From contig CAYHHE010000085.1 in the NCBI GenBank assembly GCA_964356295.1, positions 1-12,665 of the forward strand: 12,665 nt of DNA, written 5' to 3'. Within the stretch, counting starts at the first letter, position 1; each line of letters begins with the position of its first letter. This document shows, one piece after another, positions 1 to 6,909 of the stretch. Source of the stretch: CAVQGZ01 sp964356295. Lineage in GTDB: Bacteria > Actinomycetota > Actinomycetes > Jiangellales > Jiangellaceae. The notes below the pieces were generated by a model, which had not been told where the DNA came from, did not search any database, and was given only the letters and a program-made list of their open reading frames with translations. The position numbers were made by a program, and so were the translations under genes.

Positions 1-60
1 CATCAGATGGGTACCTGTGCGCATCTTCGCGCGGGCTACGCCAAGATCACGAAGCCCTGA
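1..60 (+). CDS. Possible 3' end of an unidentified gene (partial)
   Basis: From position 1 the first frame is open to a TGA at 58-60. It encodes 19 residues ending in GYAKITKP, so it could be the C-terminus of a gene that enters from the left and converges on rpmB, whose stop lies 2 bp away. About three quarters of the third codon positions are G or C, which is compatible with coding but weaker than in the neighbouring genes. I do not recognise the sequence. It may also be non-coding sequence downstream of rpmB. Confidence 0.3.
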   Translation, partial: HQMGTCAHLRAGYAKITKP

Positions 61-62
61 GG

Positions 63-248
63 CTAGCGGGAGACCTTGCCCGCCTTGATGCAGGAGGTGC
101 AGACGCTGATGCGGCGGGGGGTGCCGTCCACGGTGGCGCGCACTCGCTGGATGTTCGGGTTCCAGCGGCGGCGGGTCCGGCGGTGCGAGTGGGAGATCGA
201 GTTGCCGAAACCCGGCCCCTTGCCGCAGATGTCGCAGGTGGCAGGCAC
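63..248 (-). CDS. rpmB: Large ribosomal subunit protein bL28, zinc-binding form
   Basis: This is the 61-residue ribosomal protein L28, a component of the 50S subunit. The core carries the family signatures CDICGKGPGFGNSISHSHRR, WNPNIQRVRA and CTSCIKAGK. Cysteine pairs at residues 5/8 and 50/53 form the zinc-ribbon (C+) version. The chosen start is the GTG at 246-248: an AAGGAGA Shine-Dalgarno sequence lies 5 nt upstream (254-260), and the resulting length matches the family. An in-frame ATG at 269 would add seven residues, but it lies upstream of this ribosome binding site. The gene stands alone on the minus strand, divergent from the DAK2 gene, and has its own promoter at 301-330. The identification is essentially certain; only the start is a choice. 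Confidence 0.97.
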   Translation of the reverse strand: MPATCDICGKGPGFGNSISHSHRRTRRRWNPNIQRVRATVDGTPRRISVCTSCIKAGKVSR

Positions 249-253
249 AGAAG

Positions 254-260
254 TCTCCTT
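254..260 (-). promoter_or_regulatory. Ribosome binding site that sets the rpmB start
   Basis: On the minus strand the sequence AAGGAGA is followed by a 5-nt spacer and then GTG (248-246). This near-consensus Shine-Dalgarno sequence favours the GTG start over the in-frame ATG at 269, which lies upstream of it. Confidence 0.8.
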
Positions 261-300
261 GATCTCCACAGGGAGGTTGGGGCGGGGTTCGCCACACCAG

Positions 301-330
301 AGGATACGGCCGCCGGTGAACGCTCGCCAA
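301..330 (-). promoter_or_regulatory. rpmB promoter, TTGGCG-N18-TATCCT
   Basis: Read on the minus strand, a -35 hexamer TTGGCG (330-325) is separated by exactly 18 nt from a -10 hexamer TATCCT (306-301). This fits the housekeeping sigma-factor consensus of actinobacteria (TTG at -35, TAnnnT at -10). Transcription would start near 294-295 and leave a leader of about 46 nt before the GTG. The architecture is almost the same as that of the promoter at 5311-5340 in front of yceD-rpmF. This is a motif-based prediction. Confidence 0.6.
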
Positions 331-350
331 ACTGACGCCGCCAGCGACTA

Positions 351-363
351 TAGGCTGCCTGCC
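351..363 (+). promoter_or_regulatory. -10 box for a probably leaderless DAK2 transcript
   Basis: The sequence TAGGCT at 351-356 fits TAnnnT, and its end is followed by 7 nt and then the GTG start at 364. That spacing would place the transcription start on or next to the first base of the start codon, the usual signature of leaderless actinobacterial mRNAs. There is no Shine-Dalgarno sequence before the GTG, which agrees with this. I see no convincing -35 hexamer, so the call rests on the -10 box and spacing. The site lies about 20 bp from the -35 box of the divergent rpmB promoter. Confidence 0.45.
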
Positions 364-1980
364 GTGCACCCGGATCACGTCGACGCCGGAATCGTTCGGC
401 GGTGGCTGCTTCAGGCGCGGGACGCCCTCGCCCAGGCTCGGGAGGAGATCGACGCTCTCAACGTATTCCCGGTCCCCGACGGCGACACCGGCACGAACCT
501 GTACCTGACGATGGACGCTGCCGTCCGCGGTGTCGCCGACGCCGTGGACGACAACCCTACGGAGGTGCTGCGCCACGCCGCTCGGGGCGCCTTCCTCGGG
601 GCCCGAGGCAACTCGGGGGTCATCTTCAGCCAGATGTTCCGGGGGGTCGTCGGGGTGCTGAGCGGCTACTCCGACGGACAGGCTGGTGCGGTGGAGTTCG
701 CAGCGGCTCTCCAGGCGGGCGGCGAGGCGGGCTACGCGGCTGTCGCCGAGCCCGTCGAGGGCACGATGCTGACGGTCTTCCGGGTCGCCGCGGAGGCCGC
801 GGTTGCCGCGGCATCTGGGCAGGCGTCGCTGGCCCGGGTGGTGCGCAGCGCGGTCACCGCCGCAGACGAGGCCGTGCTGGCTACCCGCGAGCAGAACGTG
901 ACGCTGCAGCGGGCCGGCGTGGTCGACGCCGGCGGCCGCGGGATCGCCGTGATCCTGGGTGCGATGGACACGGCCATGACCGGACGGGCGATGACCCCAG
1001 CGACCGGGCTGCGGGTCCCGGTCGACGAACCGGGAGGAAGCCTCCGCCCCGGGCAGGACCTGGTCGAGGGTGGCCCTTCCTACGAGGTGATGTACCTGCT
1101 CGAAGCCCCCGAGGACCGGGTCGCGGCGCTGCGTTCCGCGCTCGCCCCGCTGGGGGACTCGCTGCTCGTGGTCGGCGGTGAGGGTCTGTGGAACGTGCAC
1201 GTCCACGTCGACGACGTCGGCGCCGCCATCGAGCGCGGCATCGAGGCCGGTCGGCCGTTCCGGGTTCGGGTGACCCATTTCGCCGACCAGGTGCACGCCG
1301 AGCCGAGACGGCTGCACAGCGGACGCGCCGTGGTCGCCGGGGTGGCTGGCGACGGCCTTGCCGATCTGTTTGCCCAGGCCGGCGCCCGCACGGTGTCCTC
1401 AGTCTCCGGCAGGCTGGCCTCCACCGAGGACGTGCTCAGCGCGATCCTGGACGCTCGACAGGCCGAGGCGGTCGTGCTGCCCAACCATCGCGAGTTGGTG
1501 CCCGCGTCCGAGGCCGCTGCCCACGAGGCGGGCGAGCACGGCGTCCGGGTGGCGGTCATCCCGTCCCGAACCCAGGTCCAGGGCGTTGCTGCGATGGCCG
1601 TGCACCAGGCCGACCATCCCTTCGACACCGACGTCGTCGCGATGACGACCGCTGCCGGTCACTGCCGCGATGGCGCGGTGACCATCGCCGCCAGGAGCGC
1701 GATCACGACTGCGGGGGTGTGCCAGCCGGGTGACGTCCTCGGTGTGGTGAGCGGGGACTTCGTGGAGATCGGCACCGACCTGCTCGAGGTGGCCATGGCC
1801 GTTCTGGCCAGGATGCTCGCCATCGGGGGAGAGCTGGTCACCGTGATAACGGGGCAGGACGTGCCTGACGGGCTGTCCGACTCCCTGCTCGCGCGCGTCG
1901 CCGAGGACCACCCTCAGGTCGACACCGTGTGCTACGAGGGCGGCCAGCGCCGCTACCCCCTGCTGCTCGGCGTCGAGTGA
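364..1980 (+). CDS. DAK2 domain protein, FakA/YloV-like
   Basis: This 538-residue protein has the layout of the FakA/YloV family: an N-terminal DhaL-type (DAK2) ATP-binding domain at about residues 8-202, then a long C-terminal region. The motif NVFPVPDGDTGTN at 33-45 supplies the aspartates (D39, D41) that bind Mg-ATP phosphates in the DAK family. GARGNSG at 79-85 and GVVDAGGRG at 185-193 are the other nucleotide-site motifs. In Firmicutes FakA phosphorylates fatty acids bound to FakB. No fakB is visible here, so the substrate in this organism is an inference. The start is the GTG at 364, where similarity to the family begins. The frame stays open upstream to 76, but that stretch lies antisense to rpmB. 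The stop overlaps the recG start in GTGA. Confidence 0.9.
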   Translation: MHPDHVDAGIVRRWLLQARDALAQAREEIDALNVFPVPDGDTGTNLYLTMDAAVRGVADAVDDNPTEVLRHAARGAFLGARGNSGVIFSQMFRGVVGVLSGYSDGQAGAVEFAAALQAGGEAGYAAVAEPVEGTMLTVFRVAAEAAVAAASGQASLARVVRSAVTAADEAVLATREQNVTLQRAGVVDAGGRGIAVILGAMDTAMTGRAMTPATGLRVPVDEPGGSLRPGQDLVEGGPSYEVMYLLEAPEDRVAALRSALAPLGDSLLVVGGEGLWNVHVHVDDVGAAIERGIEAGRPFRVRVTHFADQVHAEPRRLHSGRAVVAGVAGDGLADLFAQAGARTVSSVSGRLASTEDVLSAILDARQAEAVVLPNHRELVPASEAAAHEAGEHGVRVAVIPSRTQVQGVAAMAVHQADHPFDTDVVAMTTAAGHCRDGAVTIAARSAITTAGVCQPGDVLGVVSGDFVEIGTDLLEVAMAVLARMLAIGGELVTVITGQDVPDGLSDSLLARVAEDHPQVDTVCYEGGQRRYPLLLGVE

Positions 1981-4205
1981 GCATCGCTGTCGCACCTGTA
2001 CCCGACGGCCTGCTCTCCCGTCCGCTGAGCCACGTCGTCGGGGCTGCCACCGCCCGCGCGCTGCGCAGCCTCGACCTCGCGACTGTCGGTGACCTTCTCT
2101 GGCACGTGCCGCGGCGCTACGCCCAGCGGGGCCAGCTCACCGACCTCGCCGAGCTGGTCCCCGGGGAGCAGGCCACCGTCCTGGCCCGCGTCCAGCAGGT
2201 GACCGTGCGGCCGATGCGTCGGCGTCGAGGGCAGGTCATGGACGTGGTCGTGACCGATGGCCACGAGACTCTGCGCCTGGCATTCTTCAGCGTCCGCGGA
2301 CCTCAGCGGGCCCTGGTCGAGGGACGGGTGGGGCTGTTCGCCGGGAAGGTTGACCTCTACCGCGGCAGCCGCCAGCTGGTCCACCCGGAGTTCCTGCTGA
2401 TCGATGCCAGCCCCGACGCCGGCGTCGCCGAGGAGGCCCTGCAGTTCGCCGGCGACCTCATCCCGGTCTACCCGGCCACTCAGAGCATGTCGTCCTGGCG
2501 GCTGGCCAAGGCCGTGGCCACCGTTCTTCGTCCGCTGCAGCAGATGCCCGACCCGATACCCCCGGACGTCGCGCGCGCCCGCGGGCTTCAGGACCGTCTG
2601 GGTGCGCTGCGAACCGTGCACGACCCCCCTGACCGTGAGTCCCTTGCCACCGCACTGACTCGGCTGAGGTTCGAGGAGGCGTTCGTCCTGCAGGTGGAGC
2701 TCGCCCGCCGTCGGGCGGCGGCGATGGCCTTGCCGGCGACCCCGCGCCACGGTGCAGACTCCGGGCTGCTGGCGGCCTTCGACCGACGCCGGCCGTTTCG
2801 CCTGACGGCAGCACAGCAGCGCGTAGGCGCCGAGATCGCCGCCGAGCTGACCCGGCCCCACCCGATGCATCGGCTGCTGCACGGCGACGTCGGCACCGGC
2901 AAGACTGTGGTGGCCCTGCGCGCCATGCTCGCCGTCATCGACGCCGGCGGCCAAGCGGCACTGCTCGCCCCGACCGAAGTGCTCGCCCAGCAGCACGAAC
3001 GCACGCTGCGGGCCATGCTGGGCCCGCTGGCCGAGGGAGGCCTGCTCGGCGGGGCCGACATCGGGACCAGGCTGGTGCTGCTCACCGGCTCCTCAAGTGC
3101 TGCCAGGCGGCGTCAGGCCCTGCAGGACATCGCCGACGGAACCGCCGGCATCGTCGTCGGCACTCACGCGCTGCTGTCCGAGCAGGTCCGGTTCCTCGAC
3201 CTCGGGCTCATCGTCATCGACGAGCAGCACCGCTTTGGCGTCGAGCAACGTGCCGCCCTGGCCGAGCGGGCGGGCTCGACCCACCGGCCCCACGTGCTCG
3301 TGCTGACCGCGACACCGATCCCACGCACGATCGCGATGACGGTCTTCGGGGACCTCGACATCTCCGTCCTGGGGGAGGCTCCCCCGGGACGCGCGCCGAT
3401 CGCCACCCACGTGGTGGCGGTGCAGGACAGGCCCCACTACCTGCGGCGCGCGTGGGAACGGCTACGTGAGGAGGTCGAGGCCGGTCGTCGGGTGTACGTG
3501 GTGTGCCCGCGCATCGGCGAGGCCGCGTCCGACTCGCCGCCGGCAGGGGCCACGGGGGAGGAGGACTGGTGGGCGACTGACGAGGATGCGACGACGCCCG
3601 GGACGGCCGTCCTCGACCTGGCCGAGCAGCTGCGCGCCGGGGCGCTGTCCGGCGTCGAGGTTGCCGAGCTGCACGGCAGGATGACCGCCGAGGACAAGGA
3701 CGCAGCCATGGCTGCCTTCATCTCCGGCGCCGCCCCGGTGCTGGTCTGCACGACCGTCATCGAGGTCGGCGTCGACGTTCCCGAGGCCACCGCCATGGTG
3801 GTGGTGGACGCCGACCGGTTCGGCGTCGCCCAGCTGCACCAGCTGCGCGGCCGGGTGGGCCGTGGCTCCCACACCTCGGTGTGCCTGTTGCTCACTCGCG
3901 CTCCGTCGGGGTCACCGGCCCGGGACCGCCTGGAAGCAGTCGCCGCCACCACCGACGGTTTCGCCCTGGCCGAGCTCGACCTCCTGCAGCGGCGCGAGGG
4001 CGACCTGCTCGGGGTGGCCCAGTCCGGTCGGCGCTCGAGCCTCCGGCTGCTCTCTCCGCGTCGCGACGTGGCGCTCATCGGGCAGGCCCGACAGGACGCG
4101 GTGGCGCTGGTCGCGGCCGATCCCGAGCTTCGTGAGCACCCCGACCTGGCCGCCGAGGTGCGCCGGATGACCGGCGAACGCGCGGACTACCTGGAGAGGG
4201 CATGA
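1977..4205 (+). CDS. recG: ATP-dependent DNA helicase RecG
   Basis: This 742-residue superfamily 2 helicase remodels stalled replication forks and branch-migrates Holliday junctions. The N-terminal third holds the OB-fold wedge that binds branched DNA. Helicase motifs follow in order: Walker A GDVGTGKT at 303-310, the DEQH box at 415-418 with FGVEQRAAL after it, the TATPIPRT motif, and the motif V/VI region with TTVIEVGVDVPEA and QLRGRVGRG. An acidic Asp/Glu/Trp-rich insert lies between the two RecA-like lobes around positions 3525-3600. The GTG start overlaps the stop of the preceding gene (GTGA, 1977-1980). No Shine-Dalgarno sequence is visible there, so translation is probably coupled. An ATG at 1929 in the same frame would extend the protein back into the DAK2 gene and is less likely. 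The gene also overlaps rsmD by 4 nt. Confidence 0.98.
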   Translation: MSIAVAPVPDGLLSRPLSHVVGAATARALRSLDLATVGDLLWHVPRRYAQRGQLTDLAELVPGEQATVLARVQQVTVRPMRRRRGQVMDVVVTDGHETLRLAFFSVRGPQRALVEGRVGLFAGKVDLYRGSRQLVHPEFLLIDASPDAGVAEEALQFAGDLIPVYPATQSMSSWRLAKAVATVLRPLQQMPDPIPPDVARARGLQDRLGALRTVHDPPDRESLATALTRLRFEEAFVLQVELARRRAAAMALPATPRHGADSGLLAAFDRRRPFRLTAAQQRVGAEIAAELTRPHPMHRLLHGDVGTGKTVVALRAMLAVIDAGGQAALLAPTEVLAQQHERTLRAMLGPLAEGGLLGGADIGTRLVLLTGSSSAARRRQALQDIADGTAGIVVGTHALLSEQVRFLDLGLIVIDEQHRFGVEQRAALAERAGSTHRPHVLVLTATPIPRTIAMTVFGDLDISVLGEAPPGRAPIATHVVAVQDRPHYLRRAWERLREEVEAGRRVYVVCPRIGEAASDSPPAGATGEEDWWATDEDATTPGTAVLDLAEQLRAGALSGVEVAELHGRMTAEDKDAAMAAFISGAAPVLVCTTVIEVGVDVPEATAMVVVDADRFGVAQLHQLRGRVGRGSHTSVCLLLTRAPSGSPARDRLEAVAATTDGFALAELDLLQRREGDLLGVAQSGRRSSLRLLSPRRDVALIGQARQDAVALVAADPELREHPDLAAEVRRMTGERADYLERA

Positions 4206-4774
4206 CGCGTGTCGTGGCCGGGACCGCCGGTGGGCGGCGCCTGGCTGTCCCTGCGGGCCGCGGGACCCGACCCACCTCCGAGCGGGTCCGGGAGGCGATG
4301 TTCTCCAGCCTCACGTCCATGCTGGGCAGCCTCGAGGGATGCGTGGTCCTCGACCTGTACGCCGGCAGCGGGGCACTGGGGATCGAGGCGCTGTCGCGCG
4401 GGGCCACGTCGTGCCTGTTCGTCGAGCGGGACCCGCGCACAGCGCAGGTGCTGCGCGCGAACCTGACCTCGACCGGGCTGGCCGGGGGGCAGGTCCGAGT
4501 CGGCGACGTGGGCACGGTGATCGCCGGCGGAGCTCCCGTCGTGGGGGATCTGGCGCTGCTCGACCCGCCCTACGACGAGCCCGTCTCGACCGTCCTGGAT
4601 GTGCTGGCAGCTCTGGTGGGCGGCGGCTGGCTGAGCGAGAGCGCCCTGGTGGTGCTCGAACGGTCGTCACGGGAGGCCGAGCCCGCCTGGCCGGCAGGGC
4701 TCGGCCCTGTTCGGGAGCGACGCTACGGCCAGACACGGCTCTGGTACCTTCGCCGGGAAGTCGATCATCCGTAG
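4202..4774 (+). CDS. rsmD: 16S rRNA (guanine966-N2)-methyltransferase RsmD
   Basis: This 190-residue SAM-dependent methylase modifies G966 of 16S rRNA during 30S assembly. The N-terminal RVVAGTAGGRRL and RPTSERVREAMF segments are family signatures. The SAM-binding loop is DLYAGSG at 51-57, an acidic residue that would contact the SAM ribose is at E75 (VERD), and the catalytic DPPY motif is at 121-124. The ATG overlaps the recG stop as ATGA (4202-4205), so the two are probably translated in a coupled way. The recG-rsmD-coaD order is common in actinobacteria. Length and motifs are complete, with nothing missing. Confidence 0.97.
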   Translation: MTRVVAGTAGGRRLAVPAGRGTRPTSERVREAMFSSLTSMLGSLEGCVVLDLYAGSGALGIEALSRGATSCLFVERDPRTAQVLRANLTSTGLAGGQVRVGDVGTVIAGGAPVVGDLALLDPPYDEPVSTVLDVLAALVGGGWLSESALVVLERSSREAEPAWPAGLGPVRERRYGQTRLWYLRREVDHP

Positions 4775-4796
4775 TGATGCCCTGAGGGGGAGCCCC

Positions 4797-5279
4797 GTGC
4801 GCCGTTGTGCCTGCCCGGGCTCGTTCGACCCGGTGACCAACGGGCACCTGGACGTGCTGGAGCGGGCCTGCCTGCTCTTCGACGAGGTCGTCGTCGCGGT
4901 GCTCGTCAACCGCTCCAAGACGGGCCTGTTCCCTGTCGACGAGCGCATCGGTCTGCTCACCGAGGTCACCAGCCATCTGCCCAACGTCCGGGTGACGTCC
5001 TTCCACGGCCTGCTCGTCGACTTCTGCGCCAAGGAGGGGATCCCGGTGGTCGTCAAGGGCCTGCGCGCGGTCACCGACTTCGACTACGAGCTGCAGATGG
5101 CCCAGATGAACCATCGGCTCTCCGGACTGGACACCCTGTTCGTGGCGACCAACCCCGAGCACTCGTACCTGTCCTCCAGCCTCGTCCGCGATGTGGCGAT
5201 GTTCGGCGGGGACGTCAGCGAGCTGGTCCCGCCCGTGGTGGCCAGCCGGCTGAGGGACAAGCTCCCCGTCCAGGAGTAG
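4797..5279 (+). CDS. coaD: Phosphopantetheine adenylyltransferase CoaD
   Basis: This 160-residue nucleotidyltransferase converts 4'-phosphopantetheine and ATP to dephospho-CoA, the penultimate step of coenzyme A synthesis. PGSFDPVTNGHLD at 7-19 contains the TxGH nucleotide-binding motif, with H17. KGLRAVTDFDYELQMAQMN at 87-105 binds the substrate, and YLSSSLVRD at 124-132 is the second ATP-binding signature. The start is the GTG at 4797, preceded by a G-rich ribosome binding site (GAGGGGGAG, 4784-4792). The gap after rsmD is only 22 bp, so co-transcription is likely. A TACCTT box at 4745-4750 inside the end of rsmD could serve as an additional -10, but I see no matching -35. The full family length is present. 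Confidence 0.98.
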   Translation: MRRCACPGSFDPVTNGHLDVLERACLLFDEVVVAVLVNRSKTGLFPVDERIGLLTEVTSHLPNVRVTSFHGLLVDFCAKEGIPVVVKGLRAVTDFDYELQMAQMNHRLSGLDTLFVATNPEHSYLSSSLVRDVAMFGGDVSELVPPVVASRLRDKLPVQE

Positions 5280-5300
5280 GCGCTCCCAGGAGTGGGCGCC
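5279..5300 (+). terminator. Stem-loop after coaD, possible weak terminator
   Basis: GGCGCTC (5279-5285) can pair with GGGCGCC (5294-5300), giving 7 pairs including one G-U, around an 8-nt loop. It begins on the last base of the coaD stop codon. No T-run follows, so it is not a canonical intrinsic terminator. It sits 10 bp upstream of the -35 box at 5311, which fits a transcription-unit boundary. Confidence 0.3.
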
Positions 5301-5310
5301 GTCCGGCAAG

Positions 5311-5340
5311 TTGGCCGCTACCAGCGCGCCCGGCTATCCT
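5311..5340 (+). promoter_or_regulatory. yceD-rpmF operon promoter, TTGGCC-N18-TATCCT
   Basis: A -35 hexamer TTGGCC (5311-5316) is followed after exactly 18 nt by a -10 hexamer TATCCT (5335-5340). Transcription would begin near 5347 and leave about 30 nt of leader before the yceD start at 5377. A TTG start for yceD at 5311 is technically open in frame, but this TTG is better explained as the -35 box. The promoter would drive yceD, rpmF, rnc, mutM and acyP. Confidence 0.6.
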
Positions 5341-5376
5341 GGCCGTCCTAGGCAGCTCGCCGACGAGGCCACACCA

Positions 5377-5946
5377 TTGACCACACTCGACTCCCGCGCG
5401 CCCCACGTGCTCGACACCCGCGAGCTGGGGCGAAGGCCCGGGACCTCCCAACGGGTGCGTCGGCTGCTGCCCGCACCCGACGGCCTCGTCGTCGGTCTGG
5501 CCCGGGTGCCCGAGGGCACCGAGCTCACCGTAGACCTCCAGCTCGAAGCGGTGATGGAGGGTGTCTTCGTCACCGTCCGAACCGTCGTCCCCGTGGTCAG
5601 CGAGTGCGGCCGGTGCCTGGAGGAGATCCTGACGCACGTCGAGGTGGACGCGCAGGAGCTGTTCGTCTACCCCGCTGACGGCCTCGACGACGACCTGCCG
5701 CGGATGGAGGGCGACCTGCTCGACCTCGAGCCGGTGCTCCGCGACACGATCGCGCTGGCCTTGCCCGCCACGGTCCTGTGCCGGCCGGACTGCCCAGGAC
5801 TTTGCCCGGAGTGCGGAGCCCGACTGGCCGATGACCCCGGCCACCACCACGACGCCGCGATCGACGCCCGCTGGTCCGCTCTGCGAGGCATCGTCGGGCA
5901 CGGCGATCCCACCCCCGACCCGACCCCACCAGCACAGGAGAACTAG
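5377..5946 (+). CDS. yceD: YceD family (DUF177) 23S rRNA accumulation protein
   Basis: This 189-residue DUF177/YceD protein belongs to a family whose gene is almost always next to rpmF and which is needed for normal 23S rRNA accumulation in E. coli and plants. The N-terminal RAPHVLDTRELGRRPG is typical of the actinobacterial branch. Likely metal-binding cysteines are seen in CGRC (5608-5619) and in CRPDCPGLCPEC (5779-5814). The C-terminus is rich in His, Asp and Pro. The chosen start is the TTG at 5377, with GAGG 8 nt upstream (5365-5368) and the conserved region starting a few codons later. An earlier in-frame TTG at 5311 coincides with the promoter -35 box. The last codons contain the rpmF ribosome binding site, so the two genes are tightly linked. 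Confidence 0.92.
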   Translation: MTTLDSRAPHVLDTRELGRRPGTSQRVRRLLPAPDGLVVGLARVPEGTELTVDLQLEAVMEGVFVTVRTVVPVVSECGRCLEEILTHVEVDAQELFVYPADGLDDDLPRMEGDLLDLEPVLRDTIALALPATVLCRPDCPGLCPECGARLADDPGHHHDAAIDARWSALRGIVGHGDPTPDPTPPAQEN

Positions 5947-5948
5947 CC

Positions 5949-6152
5949 ATGGCCGTCCCCAAGCGCAGGATGTCGCGCAGCAACACCCGCAGCCGCCGCT
6001 CGGCGTGGAAGGCCCAGCTGCCGACGGTGCAGAAGAAGATCGTCAACGGCCGCGTGACCTGGGTGGTGCCGCATCGGGCGCACGTCGTGGAGGACTCGCA
6101 GGGGACCCCGCTGTTCCGTGAGTACAACAAGCGGCGGGTCGCCGACGCCTGA
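5949..6152 (+). CDS. rpmF: Large ribosomal subunit protein bL32, zinc-free form
   Basis: This 67-residue ribosomal protein L32 is a 50S component. The N-terminus MAVPKRRMSRSNTRSRRSAW is diagnostic. The C-terminal half has no cysteine at all, so it is the zinc-independent (C-) form; instead it carries VVPHRAHVVEDSQGTPLF followed by EYNKRRVADA. This version resembles L32 of Micrococcales. It starts at ATG 5949, with AGGAG at 5936-5940 inside the end of yceD, and is followed within a few nt by rnc. It contrasts with the zinc-binding L28 at the left end of the window. Confidence 0.97.
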   Translation: MAVPKRRMSRSNTRSRRSAWKAQLPTVQKKIVNGRVTWVVPHRAHVVEDSQGTPLFREYNKRRVADA

Positions 6153-6156
6153 TCAG

Positions 6157-6909
6157 GTGACGGGCACGACCGGGGACCCCCAGGGAGTGGGGGAGCATCA
6201 CGACCGTGGCCCGCTGGTCACCAGGCTCGGCATCACCGTGTCGAACGCCCTGCTCACCCAGGCGCTCACCCATCGGTCCTACGCGTACGAGCGGGGCGGC
6301 CTGCCGACCAACGAGCGGCTGGAGTTCCTCGGTGACGCCGTCCTCGGGCTGGTCGTCACTGACGCCCTCTACCGGCGCCACCCCGGTCGCAGCGAAGGTC
6401 AGCTGGCCAAGAACCGCTCCGGGGTGGTGAGCGCCGCCGCACTGGCAGACGTGGCGCGTGACCTCGGTCTCGGGCCGGCGCTGCTGCTCGGCCACGGGGA
6501 GGAGCTGACCGGCGGACGAGAGAAGGCGTCGATCCTGGCCGACGGCCTCGAGGCCGTGATCGGCGCGGTGTACCTCGAGCACGGGTTCGACGTCGCCGTC
6601 CAGGTCGTCATGAGACTCGTGGCGCCGCGGCTGGACAGCGCGGCTGCACGACGGGCGGGCACCGACTGGAAGACCGACCTGCAGGAGCTGGTCGCCGCAA
6701 CCGGACGCAGCGCGCCCACCTACCAGGTGACCGGGACGGGTCCCGACCACGCCCGTCAGTTCACCGCCTGGGTCACGCTGGACTCCGTCCTCCTCGGCGA
6801 GGGGCACGGTCGGAGCAAGAAGCAGGCCGAGCAGCGGGCCGCAGAGCAGGCCTGCCTGGCGCTGCGTGGATCCCCACAGGTCGACAGCCCTCCCCCCGGC
6901 CATGCCTGA
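6157..6909 (+). CDS. rnc: Ribonuclease III
   Basis: This double-strand-specific endoribonuclease matures rRNA and processes structured mRNAs. With the GTG at 6157 it has 250 residues. The catalytic domain carries NERLEFLGD at 52-60 (E53, E56 and D60 correspond to the E. coli metal-binding set) and ADGLEAVIGA with D129 and E132. The C-terminal dsRNA-binding domain spans about 170-238, from DWKTDLQE to GRSKKQAEQRAAEQAC. The start is uncertain. GTG 6118 (263 residues, overlapping rpmF by 35 nt, AGGGGA upstream), GTG 6157 (4 nt after the rpmF stop, no clear Shine-Dalgarno) and GTG 6187 (240 residues) are all in frame upstream of the conserved region. The stop overlaps the mutM ATG by 8 nt. Confidence 0.96.
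   Translation: MTGTTGDPQGVGEHHDRGPLVTRLGITVSNALLTQALTHRSYAYERGGLPTNERLEFLGDAVLGLVVTDALYRRHPGRSEGQLAKNRSGVVSAAALADVARDLGLGPALLLGHGEELTGGREKASILADGLEAVIGAVYLEHGFDVAVQVVMRLVAPRLDSAAARRAGTDWKTDLQELVAATGRSAPTYQVTGTGPDHARQFTAWVTLDSVLLGEGHGRSKKQAEQRAAEQACLALRGSPQVDSPPPGHA
6177..6193 (+). other. Small C5/G5 hairpin at the rnc 5' end
   Basis: CCCCC (6177-6181) can pair with GGGGG (6189-6193) around a 7-nt loop, AGGGAGT. One of the candidate rnc start codons (GTG 6187) lies in the loop. With 5 pairs the stem is too short to be a normal RNase III substrate, and it may be a chance pairing in GC-rich DNA. Confidence 0.2.

Noticed and set aside
271..287. G-rich run as a possible G-quadruplex in the rpmB leader region
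   Set aside because: It has only three G-tracts of three or more and one of two. It is on the strand opposite to the rpmB transcript, and such runs are common in DNA of this composition.
76..363. N-terminal extension of the DAK2 protein
   Set aside because: The frame is open only because it runs antisense to rpmB. Family similarity starts just after GTG 364, and a promoter box lies at 351-356.
1953..2996. Long open frame antisense to recG
   Set aside because: RecG on the + strand has all helicase motifs. The antisense product is low-complexity His/Gly/Arg-rich sequence with no family resemblance.
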